From: Peltaster fructicola
Lineage: Eukaryota; Ascomycota; Dothideomycetes
Length of the DNA stretch: 64,000 bases
Assembly (NCBI GenBank): GCA_001592805.2
Contig: CP051142.1
Location: 2,604,001-2,668,000 of the forward strand
Reading direction: 5' to 3'
Position numbers and translations under genes: made by a program. The notes below the pieces were generated by a model. That model saw nothing but the letters and a program-made list of their open reading frames with translations, was not told where the DNA came from and searched no databases. Positions 46,334 through 57,095 of the stretch are shown piece after piece. Every line of letters starts with the position of its first letter. Within the stretch, counting starts at the first letter, position 1.

Positions 46334-46663
46334 TGTCGAAGTCATGCTGGACATAGATTGTACGTCGAGTCCTGGAGAATTCAAGATCACTGGTGGCTGG
46401 AGAATTGTTGTCACGACGTGCAGTGCTTCTGAAGCTGCAGTCCATAGGAAGCAGCTTCCGCCTGGGCACCAGCTCCGAGGAGCGCCGATCACAAACAGTA
46501 TGCACATGTCGAATCATCAACGATATGATACAGCATCACATTTATCATACAAATTATGTATATCGGTATTTTTGTATAGATCTCGTGTCTCATATCATGT
46601 TGCAAAGCATTGCTGGAGGCGGCAATACAAGATCAAAGCTCTGTGCAATGCCAGTCGACCTCA
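46334..46663. other. Short intergenic region, AT-richer 3' flank of Tfc4 gene
   Basis: Holds the promoter of the small mitochondrial protein gene and the 3' end of the long minus-strand gene. The TATCATACAAATTATGTATA stretch near 46545 is AT-rich and could contain the termination/polyadenylation signal. No gene is seen. Confidence 0.4.
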
Positions 46664-49600
46664 TCAAAGTACCAACCACTTCTCGGTAAGCTCCATTGCA
46701 GCGGTGTCATTGCCAGTAATGGCATAGATGTTCATCAGTGCGAAGGCGGCCTCCTGAGCGAAGTTCTCCAGCGAATGCTCACCACGCATATTTTTCTCTT
46801 CGTTCTCGTCGTCAACAGCTTGTCCCATTGCCATTGCTTTCTCATACGACCCGATGGCGAGGTGAGTCAAACCCAGCATATGCCAAGTCCGTGCAATGTT
46901 GTACTCAGCTTCTTGCTTCTCTAGCATCCCTTCACTTCGCGAGCGAGTATCATAGTAGTTGTAGAGAAAGCTCAGACCCTGCATGACTCCATACTGTCGA
47001 TTGTCCGTCTGTCGCTTCATCGCGTTCTGGATGTACATAGTCGCGATGGACAAATTGATCGAAATGTTATCCGGCTGAAGGGCATACGCTCTGAAGAAGT
47101 ATGGCAGTGCAGATTGAGAATGGTTAGCCACTCCCACCATGTGCCCGTACGTTAGCAGGGCATTGGCATCGAGGTGTCCGGTCCCATCTCCGTGCTTCTC
47201 GACTCTCTTGCGAAGTGTCGGCAGCTGCAAGGACCAGTCGAATCGCTTTCTGACCTCCGGTGTGAAGTAGTGGTAGTCCAGTGCTTTGACTGATCGCAGC
47301 ATGTGTTTCTGCGTGGGCCCGGCAGAGAACCACAAGTTGTTGCCAAAGGAGAGGCGATTCACGCCTGAAAACAGCTGAAAGGAAGCACCAGAACGTAGAT
47401 CAAGTCGGTTGAGGAACCAACGAGCTGCGAAGCATAGTCTCTCGCTGTCGTTGAAGATAAATCCACAGCATAGAGATGTCGCCTGCGTCGTATTGAGGAT
47501 CTCAGGGTTGTGGAAGAAGACATTCGCAGAGTACAGTCCATCGTCGATGACTTGATAGCAAGCTGCTTGTCGACTTCGGCGAGCGTACATCAATGCCAGG
47601 TCCACGAAGATGTGATGCCACACGTCGAATGGAATGCTGTAAAAGTCTTTGGGCACATTATCGTCCGGCGCTTTCGGCGCTGTGTAGAACTCTGTGAAGT
47701 CCATGTTCTCACCAACGCCGTCTCCATTGGCTTCGAGCTGCTTCTTCCACGTCTCCATCTCATTCATGAACTTGGCCTCGCCTGGTTCTAATCTGAGAAA
47801 TCCCTTGAACTGTTGGTGCTTGTCTCTCGTGGGAAAGAAGTGCTTGACGCTCCTGAATATCTCATAGAGTGTCACTGCAGCGTCCATCCATTCGTCGATG
47901 AGCGCTTCATCAGCTGTAGTTTCGAGTGCTGGCCACAATCTTTCCACCGTTTCATAATTCTCGGCGATCTTGTCCGCCATCGACTCAAGCACTTCCATCT
48001 TTCGCTCATTGGCCTTTGTCAACTTGCTTCTACCTTCGTCTATCTTCTGTTGTCTGCGTGCTGCTCTTCGTGCCTCTTGTTTCCTGCGTTTCGCTTCTTC
48101 TGGATCGAGACCAGCGTCCTCTCCATCTTGTGGAAGACCAGCGAAGATACCACCAGTCGGTGCAGCTGGTTTGCGTTTCTTTCGTGCTCTGACTGGTTTG
48201 ACAGCCAGGTCGTCTGCAGAAGATTCAACTTCCTCAGAAGTATAATCCACATCAGCTTGACGACTCCGCTTGCCTTTCTTTGGTGCTTTCGCTTTCGGAC
48301 GCATATGAAGCTTCTCCCGACGAAGCACATCCTTCTTGTTGAGGCCGATGATCTCTTCAACGACCTTGAATGCGCTCTCCTTGTCTCCGAGGTTGTCCTG
48401 ATAGAGATGTGCCAGATCTATCCTTGCATTGATGTTAAGCGGATTGAGCTCTCCCGCCTTCAGGTAGCATTCAGCCGCATCTTCATATCGAGCCAGAGCC
48501 TTCAACGACGATCCAAATCTCATCCAGTAATCATCCGTAAGCACACCTTGTAGGTTCTTGATGGGTTCGAAGTACTGGATGGCTTCTTCGTGTTCGGATT
48601 TCGCCGCAAGCTGACTGGCCACCAGGAAGAACATATCATAGAGTGTTTCAGGATCGTCCTTGTATTGCTTGAGATGCTCAAAGTGGAGCATGGCTTCAGC
48701 ACGCTGGGCCTTGTCCATCTTCAAACGAAAGAGACCAAGCTTGATCCGAATCTCGAGTGGCAATCCGTCTCCATACTTGGCACGGTCACGAGAAGCTCTG
48801 CCTTGCTGATACTCGATTACGTCGTAGCGTCTGGTATGTTCAGTGTCCAGCTCACGATCATCATTCTGATAGTTGTCCCAGAAATTCTCATCAGCACGGC
48901 CGAGAAACTTCCTAGCATGGCGCTTAGTGATAAAGATTGTATCTGCCGGTACAGCAGTACGATCGACAAGCTCCAGATAGATGTTCAGATGACTCCATGC
49001 TACGCCTAGCTCATCGTCGGAGAGATTGTAGACGGTAGCATATGCCTCCTCCAGTGCAAATTCGTACGACTTCCTGGCCATCGAGGTCTCATAGTTATCT
49101 CCTGTCATAGCACAGAGCTCGGCCATTTGACGCACAAGCTCAATGTCGTGTGGTCGAAGGCCCACAAGTTGTTTGCAGTCTCTTCGTGCTTTCGTGAACT
49201 CGCCAAGCTCCATCCAGAGGTGCATCTTCGACACTCGCGCCTCGAAGTTGTTCTCTTCACGCTTCTCGAGATCGATGGCTTGAGTGTAGCAGAAGATAGC
49301 TTGCTGGAGAACCTCTTCAGTACGTTCATCTCCAGCGTAGTCTAATGTCTGCTGTGCGACCATGATCCAATTGTTGGCATCTCGTGCTGTCACAGCGCCA
49401 GATAGTTGTGCAGCCAAGGAGTCCTGTTTCTGTCCTTTTGCCAAGAGGATCTCGGCAAGCAGGGAGTGCGCCGCGAATATCTCTGGGTTGGCTTGCACAG
49501 CCTCTCGAGCAGCCTCAAGTGCCTCGTCCAATTGGCCTTCGACGAAAGCTCGAGTTGCACGCATCTGTGCTATCTTGAACTCATGGCCAGGATCCAGAGT

Positions 49601-50149
49601 CTTGCGTCTGCGACCAGTCTTCTTGACGTTACTCCGTGGTTTCTCTTGGGATCCCTTGTTGAGTTTCGGGTCATGTGCCGTGCCTTTCAGTGCCCACTTC
49701 CAACCTCGTTTTCGACCTTTTCCCCGGCCTTTACCTGCTGCAAGACCTCCTCTGGTAGGCGGTTGTGTAACTTCATTGTCGGTCGCGGCTTCAATCTCAG
49801 ATTCGTCGACAGAGAAGTCCTCACGGTCTGTCTCTTCCAGGAAATGCGGGTGCAGGTTGAGATACCTGTTGGCCATGGGTATACCCTCGGCCTCATCTTC
49901 GGAAGCTGCGACATCATCTTCTCCATTTTGAGACCCTGTGACATTTGGTAATTGATTCGCAAGCAAAGCGTACTGTCTTGCTGCCTCCGATACTGGTTCA
50001 CCGAGCCCAGAGCGAGGCTCAGACGTATGGATCGCACCCCGAGCTCCTTGCCTGAGCACAAAGTACGGATCAGGCTCTGCCTCGTCATCGGTTGGGTCAG
50101 GGTATACTTCCATTACCTGCCTTTCGCCGAATAGCCTGTCATCAGCCAT
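46664..50149 (-). CDS. TFIIIC subunit Tfc4/Sfc4 (tau131, GTF3C3), TPR protein
   Basis: Single exon, 1161 aa. An acidic disordered N terminus (DPTDDEAEPDPYFVL) leads to a basic patch (GKGRGKGRKRGWKWALKG). The first TPR block starts near FVEGQLDEALEAAREAVQAN and AAHSLLAEILLAKGQ, and a second block contains ARYEDAAECYLKAGELNPLN. A central charged linker (RARKKRKPAAPTGGIF, then KRRKQEARRAARRQQK) precedes C-terminal TPRs ending ELTEKWLVL. The layout matches yeast Tfc4, the TFIIIC subunit that recruits TFIIIB for Pol III transcription of tRNA and 5S genes. It is divergent from SmD1 with 330 bp between starts. Confidence 0.9.
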   Translation of the reverse strand: MADDRLFGERQVMEVYPDPTDDEAEPDPYFVLRQGARGAIHTSEPRSGLGEPVSEAARQYALLANQLPNVTGSQNGEDDVAASEDEAEGIPMANRYLNLHPHFLEETDREDFSVDESEIEAATDNEVTQPPTRGGLAAGKGRGKGRKRGWKWALKGTAHDPKLNKGSQEKPRSNVKKTGRRRKTLDPGHEFKIAQMRATRAFVEGQLDEALEAAREAVQANPEIFAAHSLLAEILLAKGQKQDSLAAQLSGAVTARDANNWIMVAQQTLDYAGDERTEEVLQQAIFCYTQAIDLEKREENNFEARVSKMHLWMELGEFTKARRDCKQLVGLRPHDIELVRQMAELCAMTGDNYETSMARKSYEFALEEAYATVYNLSDDELGVAWSHLNIYLELVDRTAVPADTIFITKRHARKFLGRADENFWDNYQNDDRELDTEHTRRYDVIEYQQGRASRDRAKYGDGLPLEIRIKLGLFRLKMDKAQRAEAMLHFEHLKQYKDDPETLYDMFFLVASQLAAKSEHEEAIQYFEPIKNLQGVLTDDYWMRFGSSLKALARYEDAAECYLKAGELNPLNINARIDLAHLYQDNLGDKESAFKVVEEIIGLNKKDVLRREKLHMRPKAKAPKKGKRSRQADVDYTSEEVESSADDLAVKPVRARKKRKPAAPTGGIFAGLPQDGEDAGLDPEEAKRRKQEARRAARRQQKIDEGRSKLTKANERKMEVLESMADKIAENYETVERLWPALETTADEALIDEWMDAAVTLYEIFRSVKHFFPTRDKHQQFKGFLRLEPGEAKFMNEMETWKKQLEANGDGVGENMDFTEFYTAPKAPDDNVPKDFYSIPFDVWHHIFVDLALMYARRSRQAACYQVIDDGLYSANVFFHNPEILNTTQATSLCCGFIFNDSERLCFAARWFLNRLDLRSGASFQLFSGVNRLSFGNNLWFSAGPTQKHMLRSVKALDYHYFTPEVRKRFDWSLQLPTLRKRVEKHGDGTGHLDANALLTYGHMVGVANHSQSALPYFFRAYALQPDNISINLSIATMYIQNAMKRQTDNRQYGVMQGLSFLYNYYDTRSRSEGMLEKQEAEYNIARTWHMLGLTHLAIGSYEKAMAMGQAVDDENEEKNMRGEHSLENFAQEAAFALMNIYAITGNDTAAMELTEKWLVL

Positions 50150-50479
50150 ATTCCACGATCATGTGCTGAGATCTTGAGCACCTGTATGTGTTCATCGGGA
50201 GTCCTGTACATCAAGGATATCAGTGGAAGCGTTGAGTTCTGCAACTATCGGCGGCAAAGAGTGAATCTTGAGAGTGCTCAGAGCAGTCAAGGTAGTTACT
50301 CAGCCCTATAAATGGTCAGTGCGTTCTACCTCCAAGAAAGTTCGCTACTGCGACTTCACCACATTTGACACTCGACACGACTGTAAAGACGCACCTCCTG
50401 CTAGTTGGGCTTCTCACAGCAGCGTATCGACCACACATACAGCACAAGAAGTCGACCGCCCTGCGCGTGAAACGCAGCC
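50150..50479. promoter_or_regulatory. Bidirectional promoter between Tfc4 and SmD1 genes
   Basis: Two housekeeping genes start divergently here. A short plus-strand frame at 50268-50483 runs up to the SmD1 start but is probably leader. No specific element is identified. Confidence 0.5.
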
Positions 50480-50990
50480 ATGAAGCTGGTCCGGTATGCA
50501 GCTCCACCTGGGCTCTGCCCGTCTCAGATCGCATTGCGCGCAGGTTGCTGACCACTTCTAGATTCCTCATGAAATGTCAGAACGAGACAGTCACTATCGA
50601 GCTCAAGACTGGTAGGACCCAGTGCTTTGCATCGAGTACTTGTGGCTAACTGTCTGTCCAGGCGCAGTAGTACAAGGTACAATCGCTTCAGTCTCACCAA
50701 ACATGAACACAGCCCTACGCAATGTCAAGTACACACACAAGCATGGTTCTGAGTACCAATGCGACAACATCAATCTGCGTGGGAACGAGATCCGCTACTA
50801 CATACTCCCCGATGCGCTTCCGCTCGACACTCTCCTCATAGACGATGCACCGAAGGCGAAGAACAAGGCTCGCAAGGAAACCGATAAGACAGCTACTCGC
50901 GGAGGCCCTGGAGGTAGGGGTGGACCACGTGGTGGCGGTCGTGGCCGTGGAGGTGGAAGAGGACGAGGCAGAGGACGAGGCGGTTTCTGA
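50480..50990 (+). CDS. SMD1: Small nuclear ribonucleoprotein SmD1
   Basis: Exons 50480-50493 (14 bp), 50562-50611 and 50662-50990, 130 aa. The first tiny exon encodes MKLV plus two bases of Arg. Splicing produces the family start [20 protein letters not shown] and, after the second intron, [20 protein letters not shown] (Sm1). The Sm2 motif [20 protein letters not shown] follows, and the C-terminal Arg-Gly-rich tail ([16 protein letters not shown] and on) is the target of arginine methylation in SmD1. It is a core of the Sm ring on U1, U2, U4 and U5 snRNAs. Introns are 68 and 50 bp. Confidence 0.96.
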
Positions 50991-51293
50991 ACACATCTTA
51001 ACATCGTAAAGGGCGTTCCCAATTCCGGTCCCTACCACGTCATGCACCTAGCTCGTGAGCGCTGCTCCATGCTAGCTCTGATTGAGATGCCTGTCCTCCG
51101 GACAGCAGGTGGCAGGTGCGATGGCGTGAGAAGTGGCGTGGTTATGGTTGAAAAGTCAAGATCTTCGACGGACAATTTTGTCTGCATTCTTATGCGCTGT
51201 GAGAGACGACTGCCGACTAGACACAATTACTTGCGCATGACAAATCTAATGAATGAGAGCTCCGTGTGAGCGTGTATGCATAATCTGTGTACA
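50991..51293. other. Convergent 3' flanks of SmD1 and ATG3
   Basis: About 300 bp between two converging genes if the ATG3 extension (51294-51422) is counted with ATG3. Only short frames are present; probably 3' untranslated sequence of both genes. Confidence 0.45.
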
Positions 51294-51422
51294 TCAAGTC
51301 ATCCCAACAGCCATAATGGCGCCACCCAAGAACCGCTTGACCTCGATCCAGTCAATCTCACGAGGATAGTCAACTCCAGGATGCAGCTTGTACCATTCTG
51401 CCCAATTGACCACCGAGTGTAG
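51294..51422 (-). other. Possible stop-codon read-through extension of ATG3 (42 codons)
   Basis: Directly after the ATG3 TGA (51425-51423) the same frame continues for 42 sense codons to a TGA at 51296-51294. The translated segment is strikingly protein-like: VVNWAEWYKLHPGVDYPREI, then DWIEVKRFLGGAIMAVGMT. The stop context UGA CUA is the strongest known eukaryotic read-through core, used by some fungal glycolytic genes. No AG acceptor in suitable phase would splice around the stop. The extension lacks a C-terminal PTS1. Whether it is made is unknown. Confidence 0.4.
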
Positions 51423-52545
51423 TCATAAACTCATGGTGAAGTCGTGCTCGATTCCTGGCGTCACTGATGCCATGAACTTGAGGAATACGACCAGGTACTG
51501 ATCCACGCGAATCGCAACTTCGTCCTCATGCTGGCCATCCTTGTCAGACAAGACTTCCCATTCACCATCTCCCTCCTTCGAGCCAGTCGCTTTCGTTGGA
51601 GACTTGTTAAGACTGAGCGTCGATGTCTGATCGACGAGGCCTTCCATACCCGCGCTCGATGGCTTCTCGCCATGTTTCATCTTGAGGATGCGAAGCTTTA
51701 GTGCTGCATCGGCTCGGTCAAGCAGCACCTTCATCACACTTGCGTGCTTACAAGGATGTACTGAGGCCGTCTTGATCGGAGGTGATGCAAAGTAGAAGTC
51801 TTCCAGAGTGACAGTCTTGTCCTTGTAGTCTCCAACAATGTCTTCCATCATGGACATAGGCGGTAACGGCTGGTTGGTGGAAGCATCGTAGCCTGATAGA
51901 TAAAGCCGCGGCGTTCGGTAATAGGGCGTGTATGTGATGTAGAGTGTGTATGTGCGTAGGCTACAAGATATTAGTTGTGCCGGGTGATGCTTTGAGAACT
52001 CACCCATCGGAGCCCTTGCTATGCGACGTGTCGCGGATGATTGCTTCATCGTCGTCCTCCTCATCGTCCATATCTGGAATCTCTTCCTCAGCCTCCAGCT
52101 TGTCGCCAAGCTCCCCAGCATCGTCGACAGTCCTAACATCGTTCATGCGAAGCTCTGCGCTCTTTGACAATCCAGCTCCATGACCGCCCGCCTTGAGCCA
52201 TCCATCGTCTTCGTCACCTGCTTCACCACCAGACCCGCGAAGCATATCACGGACTAGCTGATCTTCACCGTCGCCGCCAGCGAAGTCATCATTCTTGATT
52301 CGTCGTCGGCACGGTACGCCTCTGGTGATCAGATACTGTTTGCCTGGTGGGAAGTAGCTGACTCGTTTCTCTGGTGTTGCTGCATCTGCCCAGCTCCAGG
52401 AAGGGAACTTGTAGACCAAGAAGTCTCCAGCTTGGAGGAACTCCTCTGGCGTGATCTGACCAGTCTGTCGGAATGTTGAATTGTGAGATAGTGGCGCGAA
52501 TCGGTCTCGCAAAGGGTCTATAAACGTGTGGATGAGGTTCTGCAT
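51423..52545 (-). CDS. ATG3: Autophagy E2-like enzyme Atg3
   Basis: Exons 52545-52004 and 51960-51423, 359 aa. The start is the Met of [16 protein letters not shown]; the upstream 28 codons are leader. The N-terminal membrane-sensing helix is followed by [20 protein letters not shown] and [21 protein letters not shown] long acidic flexible region (about residues 85-180) comes next, then [20 protein letters not shown] after the 43-bp intron. The catalytic Cys lies in [15 protein letters not shown], and the C terminus [12 protein letters not shown] is canonical. Atg3 transfers Atg8 to phosphatidylethanolamine. The stop is TGA followed by CTA, and 42 further codons are open in the same frame (see finding). 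Confidence 0.95.
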
Positions 52546-53045
52546 TGCGCTGATGGTGAGTGTTGATGCTTCGATAATGAGTAGACGGTATGTCGAAACA
52601 GAAGTATCGTGATCAGAGGAAGGCGTCACTGGAATCGTGCATCATCAACATGAGTAGATGGTTTGAGTCACGTTGAACAATCAGGCTGCACATGCTCAGC
52701 TCCCAAGATGATGCATGTATGTGGGGTCAGCTTCATCAGGCGGTGGGATGATGTTCGCCGGGAGGATGCGCAAGAAGTGACTTAACAACGTACATCTATG
52801 CCATGCTTGGGCTTAAAGATACTCAGGAGGCGCTCGGGTTCGGCTCATTGCGTCTGTGACAGCTCTTGCTACTCGTACTCTACTTGCTACATTTCGCAGA
52901 GTCGTGTTTGCTCGGCTAGTGGACGATATTGCTACCTCATGCGCATACATGGCAACGACCTCATAGGAAACCGTTTCTGCTTTGTACATTTCAATCACAT
53001 ACTGTCCTCATGATGCATACGTCAGATGAATTATCCAGATGCTTG
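52546..53045. other. Intergenic, ATG3 promoter and hydrolase 3' flank
   Basis: 500 bp between two minus-strand genes. Short frames at 52798-53013 and 52813-52998 overlap in opposite directions and look non-coding. Nothing else is recognised. Confidence 0.45.
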
Positions 53046-54402
53046 CTACAGGCCGTTGTGGCCCAAGAATCTCTGGATGAACTCGTAGGCTGCCTCAGCA
53101 GTGTAGTGCAAGTTGAGGCCGTGGCCGGTGGATGGAGCCAGATATGAATCGAATGCTACTGCATTTGGATACGCAGACTTGACTGCAGCTGCCAAGTTGG
53201 TAGGGTAGCTGCAGTTTCCGAAGCAGAAAGGCAGATCCGCATCGCCGTTGACAACAGCCACTGGCCCTTTGAACCCCGGAGCTGCACCGCCAACGGCACC
53301 TTGCGTGAAGAATTCGCCAAAGGTGACGGTCTGCTTAGTAGCATCGGCAGTCTTGAGGACAGTAGCATCGAACTCTGGGAGACGGAAGAAGCCAGTCTGA
53401 GTCGAAATGATACTGTTACCAACGAGGTAGGCGTTGTTCAACTTGCCGAATCGTGCTGGATTATTCTGTGCAGCAATGTCGAAGTTGTTGCCGGTGGTGA
53501 ACACCCCGATAGCTGCAACGGTCAGTATCACATTGATTATTCGTTGTTGTTCTACTCACCCGAGGAGTTGGCAGAGAATCCAGTAAGGATTGCAGCATCA
53601 AAAGCAGATGGGTAGAGTCCCGTGACAGCACTAGAGATGATGCTGCCGAAGGAATGACCGACGCCAACGATTTCGTTGAATTTGTTGTTGGAGATGGACC
53701 CGTTTCGGAGCATTGTGGCGATTGTGTGTGCGATCTCGACCTCGAGAGGTGCCTGGATCACCTGTATAGGATCGGCCTGGGCAGATTGACCTACGCCCAA
53801 ACGATCGTAGAAGAGGGAGGCATAACCATGGGCAGCTGCTGCATCAACGTAGCTGTAACCTGCAGCAAAGTCCCAGTATGAACGGTCGAAACCAATACCG
53901 TGTGTGAGAAGCTGGACCGCAGTCGGCTTGAGATTATCCTTTGGGGTGCAGAAAGTAGCACGGATGTCATATGTGCCACCAACTGTTTGCTGTCCTTTGT
54001 TGATATCCTTCAGAAATGGAGAGCCACTCGTGACGAACTTCAAGAAAGTGTCTGTGACCACCTGCGGGGCGATCAGCACGAGTTGCACCTATGCTCCAGC
54101 TCACTTACGGATATATTCGCCGGGACGGCGAAGTCGAACTTGACATTCTTGGTTGTCTGGGCAAAGACAGAGATGTATCCATCCACGCAGACAGCCTTTC
54201 CACCTCGAGAGACGCCGACAGTGGCATTCTTGAGACCTGCTGAGCTGGGAGCATTGTTTGGTGCAATGCCGGAAGTGTAGGCAGGCGGTGCTGGTGCTGT
54301 AGCCGTAGCAGATGACAAGCTACTGTGCATGTCCCAGCCCCAATGGCCAGCTGGCGACGCAATAGCAACAGATGCAAGCGAGAGCAAGACAGTCGACTTC
54401 AT
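53046..54402 (-). CDS. Secreted alpha/beta hydrolase
   Basis: Exons 54402-54109, 54061-53560 and 53512-53046, 420 aa; the two introns are both 47 bp. A signal peptide (MKSTVLLSLASVAIASPAG) starts the protein, and a Pro/Ala/Ser-rich linker follows. The fold shows an oxyanion-type LLTHGIGFDRSYWDF, the nucleophile elbow GVGHSFGS, a likely acid in VVNGDADLPFC and the His in PSTGHGLNLHY, so the triad looks complete. It resembles fungal secreted alpha/beta-hydrolase-1 proteins annotated as lipase/esterase-like. The substrate is unknown. A start 15 codons upstream (54447) is possible but would bury the signal peptide. Confidence 0.87.
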
Positions 54403-56276
54403 GATGGTTTGTGGGTGAGTCCCACGGAAGGATGCAACCAAAGACATATACTTACACAGAGAAGTGTGGAACTATGGCCCTGTGCCCCATGACATCAAAG
54501 CCATTGGCTGAATCGTCGTGACAAAATGCATCACAGCGTGCACGTCGATGAGAAGACAAGCAATTTGGAATGTGTCGTGACATTGAACATCGTTCGCCGG
54601 AACAAAGCAGTTATGGATGAGCAAGGAGAAAGAAATGGTTGTGTATGACGACGTAGTGTGAAGTTAGATAGCTGATCTGCTGTAAGTTCGGAGAACTGGT
54701 CAGGAACTAGGTTGATGTTGTGATAGCTCATGCTGTACGGACCAACGACATCAAGAGATTTCCCGCATCGTTGGGGTGAGGCTCAAGTCAAAGTTGTTGG
54801 AGCGAAGCACAGAGTCTTGGTAGCGAAACGGTAGTCTTAGTGGACAGCACCATGTCGGTTCAACCAGAGAACCATGATGTCACAGTTTGTGTAACGCATT
54901 TGTCAACCGAGAGCCTGCACATGAAGCGTCAGGGCTCCAATCGTTTCTGTACAAGCCTCATCGACGATAGAAGACCTTAATGTGAGGCTTGACGAGGGTT
55001 GTAGGTAGTGCCGCAATCGATAATCGACATTGTGTTTGTATTTGGGTTGTCGACGTCCTGTGCTGCAGTGCGTACTGCAAGTTCTCGGCGTGCTTCTGTA
55101 TCGATGTTAGGTACATGTAGTCCATCTCGTCTCCGCATCGCTGGCGAATGTTGTTGCTAGCCTTGATCGCGTTCATATCAATCAGCGAAGACAGCGTCAA
55201 CGAATTCTTTAAGTCATAGCACGGCACCGCACCGCACTGCTTTCACTTTCGTCTGCGAGTATTGAGAAGGCAGTGATGGTGGTCATCGTGGTTGTGGAAA
55301 CGTGCGTCAATGCTGTGGGTGTGTAAAATGTGAGATACGGAGTATCTCGCTGTGTGCCGGGGACAACAGCATATCGATTGTGCTTCTCTTTCGCCAGTTA
55401 ATACGCTTGTCTCATCTAAGAGCTATCATCATCAGCTTCGATGAGATAGACAACCGGGAACTCAGTACTGGAGAGTCTTGGTGTGTGCCTTGTGGCTACG
55501 TTCTGTCGAGCGCAAGCACTGGAGCCATGAGATGTGGCATCGAGGTCATATTCCCCTTCTCACTTCCCAGTATGCTTGTTGAGCGGCCGCCAATGTTGGC
55601 AATCGCCCTTCCCAGCTATGCTGCGTGATTAGGCGCATGTGGGTGGCAGGTGACCGACGGCAATGCACAGCAAGTGATGACCCAGCTTAATGATGGAAGC
55701 GCATCATGGCGTTCTTGAAGGTCCAAGCCAGAACGTCCTCGATGTGCCGCGATCGTTTTCAGAGGATGATGCATGATTGTCTACCGTATGATGAGAGTCG
55801 ATAGTTCATGACATCTGACTCAGCTAGCTTTGCGCATGCTCAGGCAACTTGCATGCTGTGCCACGCAAAGGTGCATATCTCTGTCGAGACCTGGCCGGGT
55901 GAAATGGCAGTATGCATGCCGTGCCTGAAGCTATCCGCAATGCTGACACTGACCGGCTCTGTGTGAACGTATCACAGGCTGCAGTGTCACTATATGTCTC
56001 GATTGTTGTTACTGAGGTTCCGCCACTGCGATTGCATGCGGTGTTGTTGCAGATTCACTGTCAAACGCGCAGATCATTTCAGGCTGCCACGCGGGCCGAG
56101 ATCACGTGCTGTACCGTGGCCAACAACTCATAAGGTCTTCTGACAGCAACACTCTGCTTCTCACCTCATACACTCTCGAGCCTTTGCGTAGCGCGGTAGG
56201 TCAACTTCGTTGTCGTTTCTGGTCAATATCAGCTAAGACATAACAAGATAGAAACACCAACGACCAACAAACAAGG
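54403..56276. other. Intergenic 1.9 kb, no supported gene
   Basis: Contains the hydrolase promoter and the con-10-like promoter. A minus-strand frame at 54958-55227 (89 codons) is mildly protein-like (LTLSSLIDMNAIKASNNIRQ) but has no splice partner, signal or family match. A plus frame at 55302-55628 is unconvincing. Stress-induced genes often have long upstream regions, which may explain the gap. Confidence 0.4.
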
Positions 56277-56765
56277 ATGTCTTCTAACAACACCAACCCT
56301 GGCAACTTTGCCAATCGTCCAACCGAGGAGGTAAAGGTGTGTTGTATTGCTCGGGCCTGAGATGCGTATTGACAGGCACAGGCCATCGCAAGCATGGGAG
56401 GCAAGGCCAGCCATAGTGGCACTGGCTCGTCTGAAGAGCACAGCAAGGTGCGAAGCTTCCACCAGATACCGAGCAGATACTAATGTATATAGCACTCGGA
56501 TGCTGAGCTCGCCGAGCAAGGCCGCAACCCAGATGGCACATTCAAGAAAGGTAGCTCAGCTGCTTCTGAAGCTGGCCACAAGGGAGGACTTCATAGTCAC
56601 GATGATGACGAGAAGGTCGACGAGAAGGTTGAGGTAAGAGACTGGAAGAGATACAAGTACTTGCCTGATATGCGGTAGGAGGGTCGTAACCCAGACGGCA
56701 CATTCACCAAAGGCTCCGAGGCTGCAAAGGAAGCCGGACACAAGGGTGGTCTCGCTTCGTCTTAG
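56277..56765 (+). CDS. Stress/conidiation-induced KGG-repeat protein (con-10 / GsiB-like)
   Basis: Exons 56277-56336, 56382-56447, 56493-56633 and 56679-56765, 117 aa. The protein is hydrophilic and Gly/Lys/Glu/Ser rich, with con-10-type motifs: NPGNFANRPTEEV, IASMGGKASHSG, and two copies of EGRNPDGTFxKGSxAAxEAGHKGGL. Introns are 45 bp each. For intron 1 two in-frame acceptors 6 nt apart (GACAG and GCACAG) would add or omit Ala-Gln; the second fits the family better. Such proteins are disordered, accumulate in conidia or under starvation, desiccation and light, and are thought to protect cells. The gene is complete. Confidence 0.9.
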
Positions 56766-57095
56766 TGAAGCAGCACAATGCTGTACTGGAGAGGCCGATA
56801 GCGCCATGAGTGACGATTCGATGTATGGATGAGCACTCCTTCAACATCCTGCAGATAGTTTCCAATGGAATTCCATGAAGACTATGATCAGTGGCCGCTC
56901 CTGGCTACCTGGTACAGCCAAGTGAGACAATGTGATGTCGATGTCTTTGTTGTGCTGCAGCCATGCATTCCATTGCGGCGCGTTCACCCCAGCACCTCGG
57001 GAAGTGACAGTGACGCATGGAACCTCGACGAGGAAGTTGTAGCATAAGTGATAGGCTCCTCTCAGTGAGTCCGAAGCACCTAGTCGTCTGCAAAC
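56766..57095. other. Intergenic, nothing recognised
   Basis: About 330 bp between the KGG protein gene and the small secreted protein gene. A minus-strand frame (56841-57263) overlaps the next gene and has no motif. Confidence 0.4.

Noticed and set aside
54958-55227. 89-codon minus-strand frame in the 1.9-kb gap
   Set aside because: Mildly protein-like but isolated, without splice partner or family; left as intergenic.
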